From Puccinellia tenuiflora (taxonomy: Eukaryota > Streptophyta > Magnoliopsida > Poales > Poaceae): 64,000 nt of DNA. Both the position numbers and the translations under genes were made by a program. The notes under the pieces are model-generated. The model had not been told where the DNA came from and searched no databases. It saw only the letters and a program-made list of their open reading frames with translations. Location of the stretch: NCBI GenBank assembly GCA_012064385.1, contig QRDG01001345.1, positions 1-64,000 of the forward strand. The letters run 5' to 3'. Positions 23,022 to 32,853 of the stretch are shown in pieces. Every line of letters starts with the position of its first letter. Within the stretch, counting starts at the first letter, position 1.

Positions 23022-24849
23022 AAAGAGACTTTTCGTAATAGTTATATCAATCATAGTAAATTTTCCATTCGAATTAATTCATATACAAATGAAGCTTACA
23101 CAATACACAAAATTGGATCCTTGGAGACTACCTCCGTGAAGAATTCAACAACCTTCCATTAACAATATAATAGAGGTCAACAACCAACAATGATCGGAGA
23201 GGTGCTCCAAAAGAGCATCACTTTAAAGTTCAGGTCCTCCCGTTGTAAATGAAATGAGAGAAGAATCATAACTACATAACCATGGAATTTCAGCAAAGGG
23301 TACAAAGCATTTCAGCAAGTATACAAAACCACTCCGAGAGTCAGGCTAATGCGCAACAACAAAAAGACCGTAGCGCGATAAATTGTGGTACATATGTGTT
23401 CTTAGGATACCTGTCAAATCAAAGAAAATCATGTGCGTATGCTGCAGGGCATCTAAAATAATACCTAAGCACCATAACTTCCATTTCATCTTGACTCGCA
23501 TCATCAGATAGAGATTCAATGGTAAAACTAAACTAATGATAACTTAGAGCAAAGTAATGATATCTCTCTATCAGAATAATGTTTTTTTTTATCTTGTGCC
23601 AAACAAAAAACAAATACTACAATTTAGGCTAGGCACACTATGTTCAATAATGTATAAATGCATCCCTACAATGAGTAAATTATTAATTATCATTGTGAAG
23701 AGGCAGTAGTGTGAGAGTTCTCTGGAAAGAGGTACTTCAAGTATAGAAAGGCAATCAATCGTTCATTTCATATTAGATTCACATTGATAGAAAAGAGAAT
23801 CAAGAATAGAAAGGAAGAAAAAAAGCAATGACATGGACCGTGTCGATGTCATGTAACTGCAAATTTCAAATCGACAAAGTGAGAAGATATGATAATAGAA
23901 TCTAAAAAGAGGAACAAATCGGGAAGTGCAACATTGGATCATGCATCTTGGTACAGTTGTTGGGATAGAACAACAACTTTTAACTTGACAGACATCCAAG
24001 AATTGATGAAATGGAATGTACCTCTAGGAACACACATGACACCACCTGCCAATTTTTAGGATCTAAACATTAAGTATCACGGGCTACATAAGATTACATA
24101 AGTCAATGCATAAGCATACTACTCTAATAATAATTTAGAAACACGGTAACCATGTCAGTTATCATAGTGCAATAAGTGGAACTACCATAGGATAGTCCAA
24201 GAAGTTATGATTCTCAATATTTATTAGAGAGCCGGAGATTTATCGAATAAGATTTTTATATTTTAATTTGCAAGAAACATCTAGTTAAAGATGGTGTGGT
24301 TTTAGTTCTTTTGATGTAAGCTAATTGGTGGAAGTTTCTCATATAAAAAATAATATTCCAAAGCAAATCCCTTCGCAACTTTTTTTATGAGAATAAACCC
24401 TTCACAATTGGAAGCTCCGAATTACGTGCCATGGAGCAAACAGAGAAAATCGATTCATGCATCTAGTTTTTTATGGACTTACATTAGGTAAATATTTACA
24501 CAATTATTTTGCTCTAACTAATCAAATAACATAACGGGAGAAAATAACAAATTAAATAGATAGATCAAAGAAAAAATGCATGTAATAATTTTACTTTTTT
24601 CAGAAAAACTCTTGAGAAACCTACACAACTTCTTCCCAAGGCCTCCTGTGGTGTTTTATAATACGCTACTTGCGAATATAAGTTTGATAATCACAGAGCC
24701 TTTTACCTGCAGAATGAAGTTGAACTAAAGCCCTTGTTCTAACGCAATTTTTATGTCTGTAGCCTGCTGCCAATGCCTTGTTTTGCTGCTTGCTGTCAGG
24801 CACAACTTAATGCATTGTTATTCTTCGCTACATCCCTACTAGCTGACAG
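23022..24849. other. AT-rich intergenic DNA, nothing identified
   Basis: 1.8 kb with frequent stops in all frames, no clear inverted or tandem repeats and no domain in the short frames at 22857-23162 or 23763-23999. Confidence 0.4.
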
Positions 24850-25528
24850 ACTACGTTATCACACTCTAGGTAACTATATCATCAACACCTTGATAACTAC
24901 TCAGCAACACCTTTGTAACTTTATCATAGAAAAATGTGGTAAGTTTCCAGTCGACCCCTTGGTAACTATGTTAGCAACACCTTGGTAACATCATCACAAA
25001 CATGGTGGTAACTATAGGTACCTTGGTAACTACGTTATCACACCTCCGAGGTAAATATATTATCTACCATGATAACTACTCAGCAACACCTTGGTACCTT
25101 TATCATAAAAAATGTGGTAAGTTTTCAGTCGGCCTTTGGTAAATATGTTAGCAACATATTGGTAACATCATCATAAACATGGTGGTAACTATTCGGTACA
25201 TTGATAACTTACATTATAACCACCTTGATAACTACTCAGAAACACCTTGATAACTTTATCATTAAAAAATGTGGTAAGTTTTCCGTCGACCCCTTGGTAA
25301 TTATGTTAGAAACACCTTGACAACATCATGGCAAACAAGGTGCTAACTATTCGGTACCTTGGTAACTAAATTATCACACCCTAGGTAACTATATTTTCAA
25401 CACCTTGATAACTACTCAGAAACACCTTGATAACTTTATCATAAAAATTGTGGTAAGTTGTCAGTCGACCCCTTGATAACTATGTTAAAAACACATTGAT
25501 AACATCATGGCAAACAGGGTGCTAACTA
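24850..25528. repeat. Minisatellite with ~175-bp unit, four copies
   Basis: Four diverged copies start near 24850, 25026, 25208 and 25366. Each contains ttatcac, aacaccttgataactactcag, a poly-A stretch with tgtggtaagtt, cagtcgacccctt and aacatcat followed by ggcaaaca or similar. Within each unit the short motif caccttggtaac repeats, so the array has a higher-order structure. The CACTA element begins immediately at its right edge. Confidence 0.85.
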
Positions 25529-25566
25529 CACTAGTAGAAAACAAGCCTTCCGTTTTGGCCGGCGGG

Positions 25567-25850
25567 AGGCTTTAGTCCCGGTCACGACACGAACCGGGAC
25601 TAAAGGATCCTTTTGTCCCGGTTCGTGCGGCTCGGAGGACGCGCGGGGACCGGGAGGCATCCGTCCCGGTTCTTTGGGACCCTTTTGTCCCGGTTCGTGG
25701 CACGAACCGGGACTAAAGGTCCGCACCCGACAGCCCCCGAGGTGGGGTCCGACGCGGGAACCTTTTGTCCCGGTTCGTGTTATAGACCGGGACAAAAGGC
25801 TTACCTTTAGTCCCGGTTTGTAATAAGAACCGGGACAAAAGGTGTTTTCT
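25567..25850. repeat. CACTA subterminal repeats
   Basis: At least six copies of the 11-16 bp core cggttcgtg or cgaaccgggac(t)aaa(a)gg in both orientations, some as palindromes (ccggttcgtggcacgaaccgg near 25689). Such arrays bind the element's own proteins in En/Spm. Confidence 0.85.
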
Positions 25851-26581
25851 CACTATATCACCTTCTTCCTGCCCGAGGAGCTCGAGTTCATCACCATTTT
25901 TCTTCTCAAGCTCCTCACAAAGCTCCATTTGATCCATATTTTTTTCCACCATTTTGTCCACATTAAGTTTGCCCCATCCACCCAAGGCTTCTAATAGGTT
26001 AGAAACCTTATCCTCTCGGAGCTCGGATTCATCTCTATCGCTATTTTTGCTCCTCATTTCATTGGTGTTGCATGCTAGGTGTTTGATGAAATGCCTAAGT
26101 TAAAATTGCTCAAATTCTAGGCTAGTTGACTTATTGCTAGTTTATTTTTTTATATGCAATTTGAGTTCAAATTAAAGTATGATTTGTTGTTTTTAATTAG
26201 TGCCGTCCCGTTCGTGTCCTTGTCCTCACTGTTGTCGATCGCCCGCGCCGGGCGCCCCGTCGCCGACACCACCTTCGTGAGCTTCTTATTCTTACTTATA
26301 TGATTTACATTGTTACCTATATAATTTTTCTTATTTGTATAATTATTTTTTATATGTATAGTGTCATGTTTTTGATATCCGTCCCCTTCGGCACTCGTCC
26401 GGTCTATGATTCGGATGTGGTATATTATCTTTTATAACTATGTTTTTAATTTCTTTATTTTAACAATTATGCCGACCAAGCATTTGACATAGATATTTTG
26501 ATCTAGGACATATATGAACCTGAAATTCCGACCGACCCTCGTGTCGAGAGGTTAAATTTAGTTGAAAGAGAAAACGATGAT

Positions 26582-26812
26582 TTGAAAGAAAAAATCAAAA
26601 AAATTGAAGAAGAGAAGATGAAATTGGAGCTGTATGTTGCCGATGTCGTCGATGATCACAAGATCGAGATGGATGCAATGCGTAAGAAGATTAGAAACAT
26701 TAGAAAAGATGCCATTAAAAATGAGGCTTGGTATCATTATGCCGTCGGATCAATTGTTACCTTAGTTGCGATTTTGATCGCATTTGTTGTTGCATTTAAA
26801 TGCACTAGATAG
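26582..26812 (+). CDS. CACTA-encoded small coiled-coil/membrane protein (3' exon)
   Basis: 76 residues in the visible frame. The first about 50 are Lys/Glu-rich heptads forming a coiled coil; residues 53-72 are a single hydrophobic segment (S-I-V-T-L-V-A-I-L-I-A-F-V-V-A-F) ending K-C-T-R. The frame is open further 5' (from about 26510, E-I-P-T-D-P-R-V-E-R) and probably joins upstream exons; the GC-rich blocks at 26200-26290 and 26360-26420 look like such exons but I could not fix splice sites. Its role is unknown. A similar C-terminal layout occurs in the broken gene at 60029-60566. Confidence 0.55.
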   Translation: MKEKIKKIEEEKMKLELYVADVVDDHKIEMDAMRKKIRNIRKDAIKNEAWYHYAVGSIVTLVAILIAFVVAFKCTR

Positions 26813-26990
26813 TTTGTATGTTAATTTCACTGTATGTTTTCATCATTAGGACTATGTATTACATTTGGTCAGTACTCTGCGGAAGGTTTTAATGTGATGA
26901 CCTTCTATTCATGATGTTGTGTGTAATATAATATACTCATATAATGCAGATGAGTCGACAATATATAACTCAAAATATATAAGGTGCTCG

Positions 26991-29284
26991 ATGAATCGGC
27001 AATGGATGTACGGTGACCGACGAACTGGCGAGTTCATTACGGGACTTGGTAGTTTTATCGCTGTGGCCGAGACAAACAAACAGAATGGTTTTATGTGTTG
27101 TCCATGTGTTGTCTGTCAGAATAAGAAGGATTACTCTTACTCCAGAATCCTTCACACCCACCTGCATCGGCACGGTTTCATGCCCAGCTATAATTGCTGG
27201 ACCAATCACGGAGAAACAGGGGTTATGATGAAAGAAAATGAAGAAGAAGATGATGGTTACAACTCTCCTATGTACCCTGAATACGGTGATACTGCAACGG
27301 GGGAAGCTGAAGATCTAGATGAGCCGACTGATGATCTTGGTCGTGCCATTGCTGATGCACGGAGAGATTGCGGAACAGAAAATGAGAGGTCAAAATTCGC
27401 GCGCATGTTAGAGGATCATAACAAACCGTTGTACCCAAACTGTGAAGATGGCCTAAAAAAACTGGGTAGCACACTGGAATTGCTGCAATGGAAGGCAGAA
27501 AACGGTGTGACCGACAAAGGTTTTGAAAAGTTGCTGAAAATAATGAAGAAGGACCTTCCAAAGCATAACGAATTGCCCGCCAGTACGCACGAAGCAAAGA
27601 AGGTTGTCTGCCCTCTAGGATTAGATGTGCAGAAGATACATACATGCCCTAATAACTGCATCCTCTATCGCGGTGAGGAGTACGAGAATTTGGATGCATG
27701 CCCGGTATGCACTGCATTGCGGTACAAGATCAGACGAGATGACCCTGGTGATGTTGAGGGCGAGCGCCCGAGAAAAAGGGTTCCTGCCAAGGTTATGTGG
27801 TATGCTCCTATAATACCACGGTTGAAACGTTTGTTTCGAAACAAAGAGCATGCCAGGTTGTTGCGATGGCACAAAGAAGACCGTAAGAAAGACGCGATGT
27901 TGAGACACCCCGCTGATGGGTCACAGTGGAGAAAAATCGAGAGAGAGTTCCCGAACTTCGCAGATGACGCAAGGAACTTAAGATTTGGCCTAAGTACAGA
28001 TGGCATGAATCCTTTTGGAGAGCAGAGCTGTATTCATAGCACGTGGCCTGTGACTCTATGTATCTATAACCTTCCTCCTTGGTTGTGCATGAAGAGGAAG
28101 TTTATTATGATGCCAGTGCTCATCCAAGGCCCGAAGCAACCCGGGAACGACATTGACGTGTACCTTAGGCCTTTGGTTGAAGAACTTTTACAGTTGTGGC
28201 GCGAAGAAGGTGTACGTGTGTGGGATGAGCACAAACAGGCGGAATTTGACCTACGAGCGTTGTTGTTCATAACCATCAATGATTGGCCAGCTCTTAGTAA
28301 CGTTTCAGGATAGACAAACAAGGGATACAATGCTTGCACGCACTGTTTAGAGGAGACAGATAGTATATATTTGGAGAAGTGTAAGAAGGTTGTGTACCTG
28401 GGGCATCGTCGATTTCTTCCGACCAAGCATCCCGTAAAAAAAAAGGCAAGCATTTCCAAGGTCTGCCCGATCATCGGAGGAAGCCTGACCACCGTACTGG
28501 TGATGATATATTTGTTATGGTCAAGGATCTAGAAGTGATCTTTGGAAAAGGTCCTGGCAGTCAATCTGTTCCGAATGACGGTACCGGACATGCGGCCATG
28601 TGGAAGAAGAAATCTATTTTTTGGGAGCTACCCTATTGGAAAGTCCTAGAGGTCCGCTCTTCAATCGACGTGATGCACGTGACGAAGAATCTTTGCGTGA
28701 ACCTGCTAGGCTTCCTGGGCGTGTATGGGAAGACAAAAGATACACCGGAAGCACGGGAGGACCAACAACGTATGAAAGACCCAAACAACATGCATCCACA
28801 GAACAAGACCCGAAGCAGCTACGCCCTTACCAAAGCAGAGAAGGAAATCTTTTTTGAATGCCTGAACAGTATCAAGGTCCCGTCTAGCTTCTCGTCGAAT
28901 ATAAAGGGAATAATAAATATGGCTGAGAAAAAAATTCAAAACCTAAAGTCTCATGACTGCCACGTGATTATGACGCAGTTGCTTCCGATTGCACTAAGGG
29001 GCCTTCTACCGGAAAATGTTCGAGTACCCATTGTGAAGCTATGTGCATTCCTCAATGCAATATCTCAGAAGGTAATCAATCCAGAAAATCTGACACAGTT
29101 ACAGAACGATGTGGTCCAATGTCTTGTTAGTTTCGAGTTGGTGTTCCCACCATCGTTCTTCAATATTATGACGCATCTGCTGGTTCACCTAGTCGAAAAG
29201 ATTTCCATTCTCGGTCCTGTATTTCTACACAATATGTTCCCCTTTGAGAGGTTCATGGGAGTCTTAAAGAAATATGTTCATAAC
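26991..29284 (+). pseudogene. TNP2-like CACTA transposase, truncated and broken
   Basis: Starts M-N-R-Q-W-M-Y-G-D-R-R, the normal start of the transposase-associated domain, and goes on with C-P-C and H-L-H-R-H-G-F-M. The central transposase region has F-G-L-S-T-D-G-M-N-P and S-I-D-V-M-H-V-T-K-N-L. The C-terminal DUF4218-type region has M-T-H-L-L-V-H-L and F-P-F-E-R-F-M-G-V-L-K. An intact protein cuts and joins the element at its CACTA ends. Breaks are a TAG at 28311-28313 where family members have Gln, a frameshift at an A-run (28436-28444), and truncation at 29285 by the Gypsy LTR. The earlier ATG at 26919 adds residues not seen in the family, so I prefer 26991. Confidence 0.88.
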
Positions 29285-29840
29285 TGATGGGGGGATACTT
29301 TATAGGTAGGCCCATGGACCCGGAAAGTAGACCCGCCAAGACCAAGAAGGCCAAAGCCGAGTCACGTATCAAGTCACATGGGCTGGGCTGGAGACAAGCC
29401 GACCAGGGCCCATGATGAAGAAAGGACCCGTCCGGAAGGAGTCCAAGTACAACCCGGAGTCTAAACTTGGAAGACCAAGACGTAGAGTAGGACTCCGTGT
29501 TCTAGTATGACTCGGTGTAAAGTGTAAGTCCAGGGACCCGGCAGCCTTTATAAACGGGGTCCTGGACCTTAGATCGACAAGCTTCAATCAGTAGAGAAAC
29601 CCTAGCCACCAGAGAGAAGTCGCCGGCTCCTAAGTTGTGGGAGCCGGATCCTTGTAATCAAGACATATCAAGAGCAATAACAAAGAAGCAGGAAGTAGGT
29701 CTTTACCTCGAATTAGAGGGGCCGAACCTGGGTAAATCCTTGTTCCTTGGCGAGATTAACCGTTCCAGCGTACTTCAGTCATCAATGGCCCCAGAACTCA
29801 TCTTCCCTAAGGAAGAACTTGCCGTGACAACCCCACGACA
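29285..29840 (+). repeat. 5' LTR of Tat copy 1
   Basis: 556 bp from TGATGGGGGGATAC to CCCCACGACA. A TATA box tataaa is at 29549-29554. An ATG at 29785 in its last part opens the gag frame, which continues through the primer-binding site. Confidence 0.9.
29549..29554 (+). promoter_or_regulatory. TATA box in Tat 5' LTR
   Basis: The hexamer tataaa lies 264 bp into the LTR. The 3' LTR has the variant tataag at the same place (41650-41655), and the copy-2 LTR has an equivalent in inverse orientation. Confidence 0.6.
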
Positions 29841-29842
29841 GT

Positions 29843-29860
29843 TGGCGCCCACCGTGGGGC
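29843..29860 (+). other. Primer-binding site of Tat copy 1
   Basis: TGGCGCCCACCGTGGGGC starts two bases after the LTR end. TGG pairs with the CCA end of a tRNA primer. The exact tRNA was not determined. The same site is at 47778-47793 on the minus strand in copy 2. Confidence 0.8.
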
Positions 29861-32828
29861 CTACGGTGACGAAAGGAGTCGAGATCGTTGGAGCTGCTCG
29901 TCGAGCCATGGAGAAACTCGCCATCGGGCGGGTCTACACTGATGAGCATGGAGAGACAGAGATCGATGACTCAGGCTGGACCTCGGAGATGAATGAAGTC
30001 GACGAGGGCTATCAGCTTGTCTTTGGAGGAATCAACGTGTTCGTCGGGATGGTGTGCGCGTCGGGTCTTCGCGAGAACTCGGCGGAGTCGGCGCCGGAGC
30101 TAACCGTCATCGTCGAGTCCGACGGCGAGGAGTCGGTCGGAACTTCAGAGGTCGGCATCATCGCCGAGTCTGAGGAACCCCTAGCTGAGGAACCAGATGT
30201 GATGCAAGAGTCAGATTCAGATTATGATGCAGATTCAGAGTCCATCCTACCCTTGTTTGAAGATCGACTTGGGTACGGGATAGAGGAAGAGGATTACGAG
30301 GAGTCGCCAGTACGCGCTCGTGTTGTGGGAGTCTACATGTCTGGGAACACTGGGAATCAGTTTGATACAACTTTGTTGACAAAGGAGATTAATGCAAGTA
30401 ATGCCGCAGAGAGGGCGGCCGAGTTAACCAACGCTCGTGCTGCGTTGGAGAAGCAGTTAGCTGATATCACGGAGGCAAACCGGAGGTTAGCTGCAGAGCA
30501 GGCCCGAGTCCAAGATGAAGCTCAGGTCGTGCGGAGGCGCCGCGAGGAGCTTACTTCAATTCAGCATCGCCGAGCCAGGAGTCGCTTACATGATGGAGTC
30601 CACATCAATCCAACCAATTTATTCACCACACCCAATGGTCCAGGCAGAGGAGCCGGACTAGGAGGCTCAGCGGCAGCAGGAGGCGCCGCAGGAGGAGCCG
30701 GAGGAGCACCACCACCACCACCACCACCACCACCCCCAGAAGGATCGGGAGGCAGCCGTGCTAACGGACCACCGCCTGAAGGAGGAGTCGGAGGAGGAGC
30801 ATCTGGTGGCTTAGGGGCACAGCCCAACAGATTTCATACTCCAGAGGGACATTATTCCAATCCTATGGACAACGTGCATGCGGCGACTCTGAGATTGGAG
30901 AATATTGTGGTACCAGAGGGACCAGCAGGACAGGAGACTCGCGAGGCGATCGAGTTACTGAAAACAGCTTTGACTCAGCAAGCTTTGTATCCAACTTTTC
31001 CAGATGCAAGTAGGCTACACTCAACACCTTTCAACTCAGGTACGAGGAGTCGGCACGGCGAGTCCAACCCGGCAAACTCTACGAGTGCAAGGCGTCGTGA
31101 ACTAGCAAGGAATCGTGCAAATATACCAACGGCTTCACAAGCTCAGCTAGTGGTTGATGAAGCAAGGCAACGACGAGAGAGAGAAGCAGCAAGAGCTCGG
31201 GAGGCAGAAAGGGACAGAGCGATAGTGCTTGCAGCCAACCCGCCTCAGCCGAGCCGGGTCCACGAGGAGGTGACTTCTCCTGGTGCGTCCCCAGCATTAA
31301 CAGGACCAGAGTGTTTGTCAGATGCCATCAGGTCCGAGTCCTTCCCTAGCAGTTTCAAGGAGCCGCGCAAGGTTCCAAACTATGAGCCTAACATGGACCC
31401 GACCTCTTGGTTGGGTACATACGAGATGGCGATGAGTATTCGCAATGCCACAGGTAATTTGTGTGCCAAGTTCATGTATCTTATGATGGAGGGAGCAGCC
31501 AAGGTGTGGATGCGCAACTTGCCTCCTAGGTCAATCAACTCTTGGGAGCAGTTGAAGGCGGCTTTTATTCAGAATTTCCAAGGCACATGCAAGAAACTCA
31601 GCACCATTGAGGACCTGGAGCGATGTGTCCAGAGGAAGGGCGAGTCAGCAAGGCACTGGATGAAGCGAGTTTCAGAGATCATTAACTCCTCACAAGGACT
31701 CCCACCAGTTTCAGTCTTAATGGCGATGGAGAGAAATTGCAGTTACAATCCCTTGAGTTGGAAGCTAGGTCGCATGAAGGAGAGCCTGAATCAAGGTATT
31801 CCCCTTACGATCGGTGAGATCATGGCAGGCGCTAATAAGCACGCTGCCACAGACAAAACAAAGGATCAGGAGGAAGGAACTAAAGGACAAGGTGGCAATG
31901 GTCAGAACCAGAACCAGAATCAGAACCAGAATCAAGGTAGTGGCAAGAGGCCGTATGGAGACAACTCTGACCTAGTGGCCAACACAAACACTGGAGTCAG
32001 GCGTAAGGACAACAATTCTGGTGGATACCAAGGCCGCACTCCAAGCACAGAGGAGGTCTTGAGAATTCCATGCCCTAAACATGCCAAGAACGGCAGATGC
32101 GGTCATACCCTGGGACAGTGCGTAGATTTGCAGCGCGCCAGGTTCCAAGGGCCAGGAGGAGGTAACAACAATGGTGGATATAGAGGAAACAACGGAGCCG
32201 GAGGACCCGGCAATAACGGTGGAGGAGCCGGCAATAACCCAAACCAACCTCAAGGAGGAGGTCATCAGCAGGGCGGGTTCCAGCAGAACCCGAAGCAGCT
32301 TCATGAGGGCAATGGTCAGTATTATGTCACAACTCGGCAGCACAACCCGAGTCATGGCAGCTACCATGTCTTCACGACTAGTACGTCTAAGCGTTCCAAG
32401 AAGTTGAAAGTCAGAGCAGTTAATGCAGTAGAGCCGGCCCTTCCACAGTGGCTCAGATGGTCAGAACAAACCATCACATGGAGTCGGGCAGATCATCCTC
32501 CAAGAGTCGACGAGCCAGGGCAGCTAGCCTTGGTGGTGGCACCTCAAGTTGGGGGCTATACATTGAACAAGGTGCTTATGGATGGTGGAAGTAGTATCAA
32601 CATCTTATATTACGACACGTTCAAGAGGATGCAGCTGCAAGATAGACAGCTAATTCCAACAGAGACAGTGTTCCATGGGATAGTACCAGGGAAGTCGGCT
32701 AAACCTATCGGTAAGATTTACCTTGAGGTTGCTTTTGGCACAGTGGAGAATTTTCGTTCAGAGATTATGCCCTTTGAGGTAGTGGACCTTAAGAGCCCAT
32801 ATCATGCTCTTTTTGGTCGACCTGCATA

Positions 32829-32829
32829 N
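32829..32829. other. Assembly gap marker (single N)
   Basis: The only ambiguous base in the window. Copy 2 has about 145 bp between the sequences that meet here (gacctgcat on the left, agcttgtgctcaagagg on the right), so the N marks missing sequence or a contig join, not one unread base. Confidence 0.9.
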
Positions 32830-32853
32830 CAGCTTGTGCTCAAGAGGAGCTGA

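Larger units (their letters stand above)
25529..29284 (+). mobile_element. CACTA (En/Spm) transposon, left part
   Basis: The left terminus CACTAGTAGAAAACAAG starts at 25529, followed by subterminal inverted and direct repeats of cgaaccgggactaaagg (about 25567-25850), the presumed transposase-binding sites. Then come a small coiled-coil/transmembrane ORF (26582-26812) and a TNP2-type transposase. The transposase frame stops abruptly where a Gypsy LTR begins (29285), so the right half and right terminus are missing. Organisation resembles Caspar-like CACTA elements of Triticeae. Confidence 0.9.
29785..32853 (+). pseudogene. Tat gag-protease, copy 1, cut by the N gap
   Basis: The frame starts at ATG 29785 inside the LTR (a later in-frame ATG is at 29908). 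It contains an acidic N-terminus, a coiled coil (about 30390-30560), a Gly/Pro-rich linker with a (cca)n proline run at 30712-30736, the retrotransposon gag domain (W-L-G-T-Y-E-M-A-M to G-E-I-M-A-G-A-N-K), Gln/Asn repeats, a C-P-K-H...C-G-H...Q-C metal-binding motif and the aspartic protease (active site M-D-G-G-S-S near 32578-32595). It fails at 32829, where one N replaces about 145 bp present in copy 2, and ends at 32853. Gag forms the particle; protease cleaves the polyprotein. Confidence 0.88.

Noticed and set aside
24850..25528. CRISPR-like array of regular repeats
   Set aside because: The unit is ~175 bp, diverged, has no short repeat/unique spacer structure, and the DNA is plant nuclear.
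26919..26990. Upstream start of the CACTA transposase at 26919
   Set aside because: The extra residues are AT-rich filler; the family normally begins at the M-x-R-Q-W-M-Y motif (26991).
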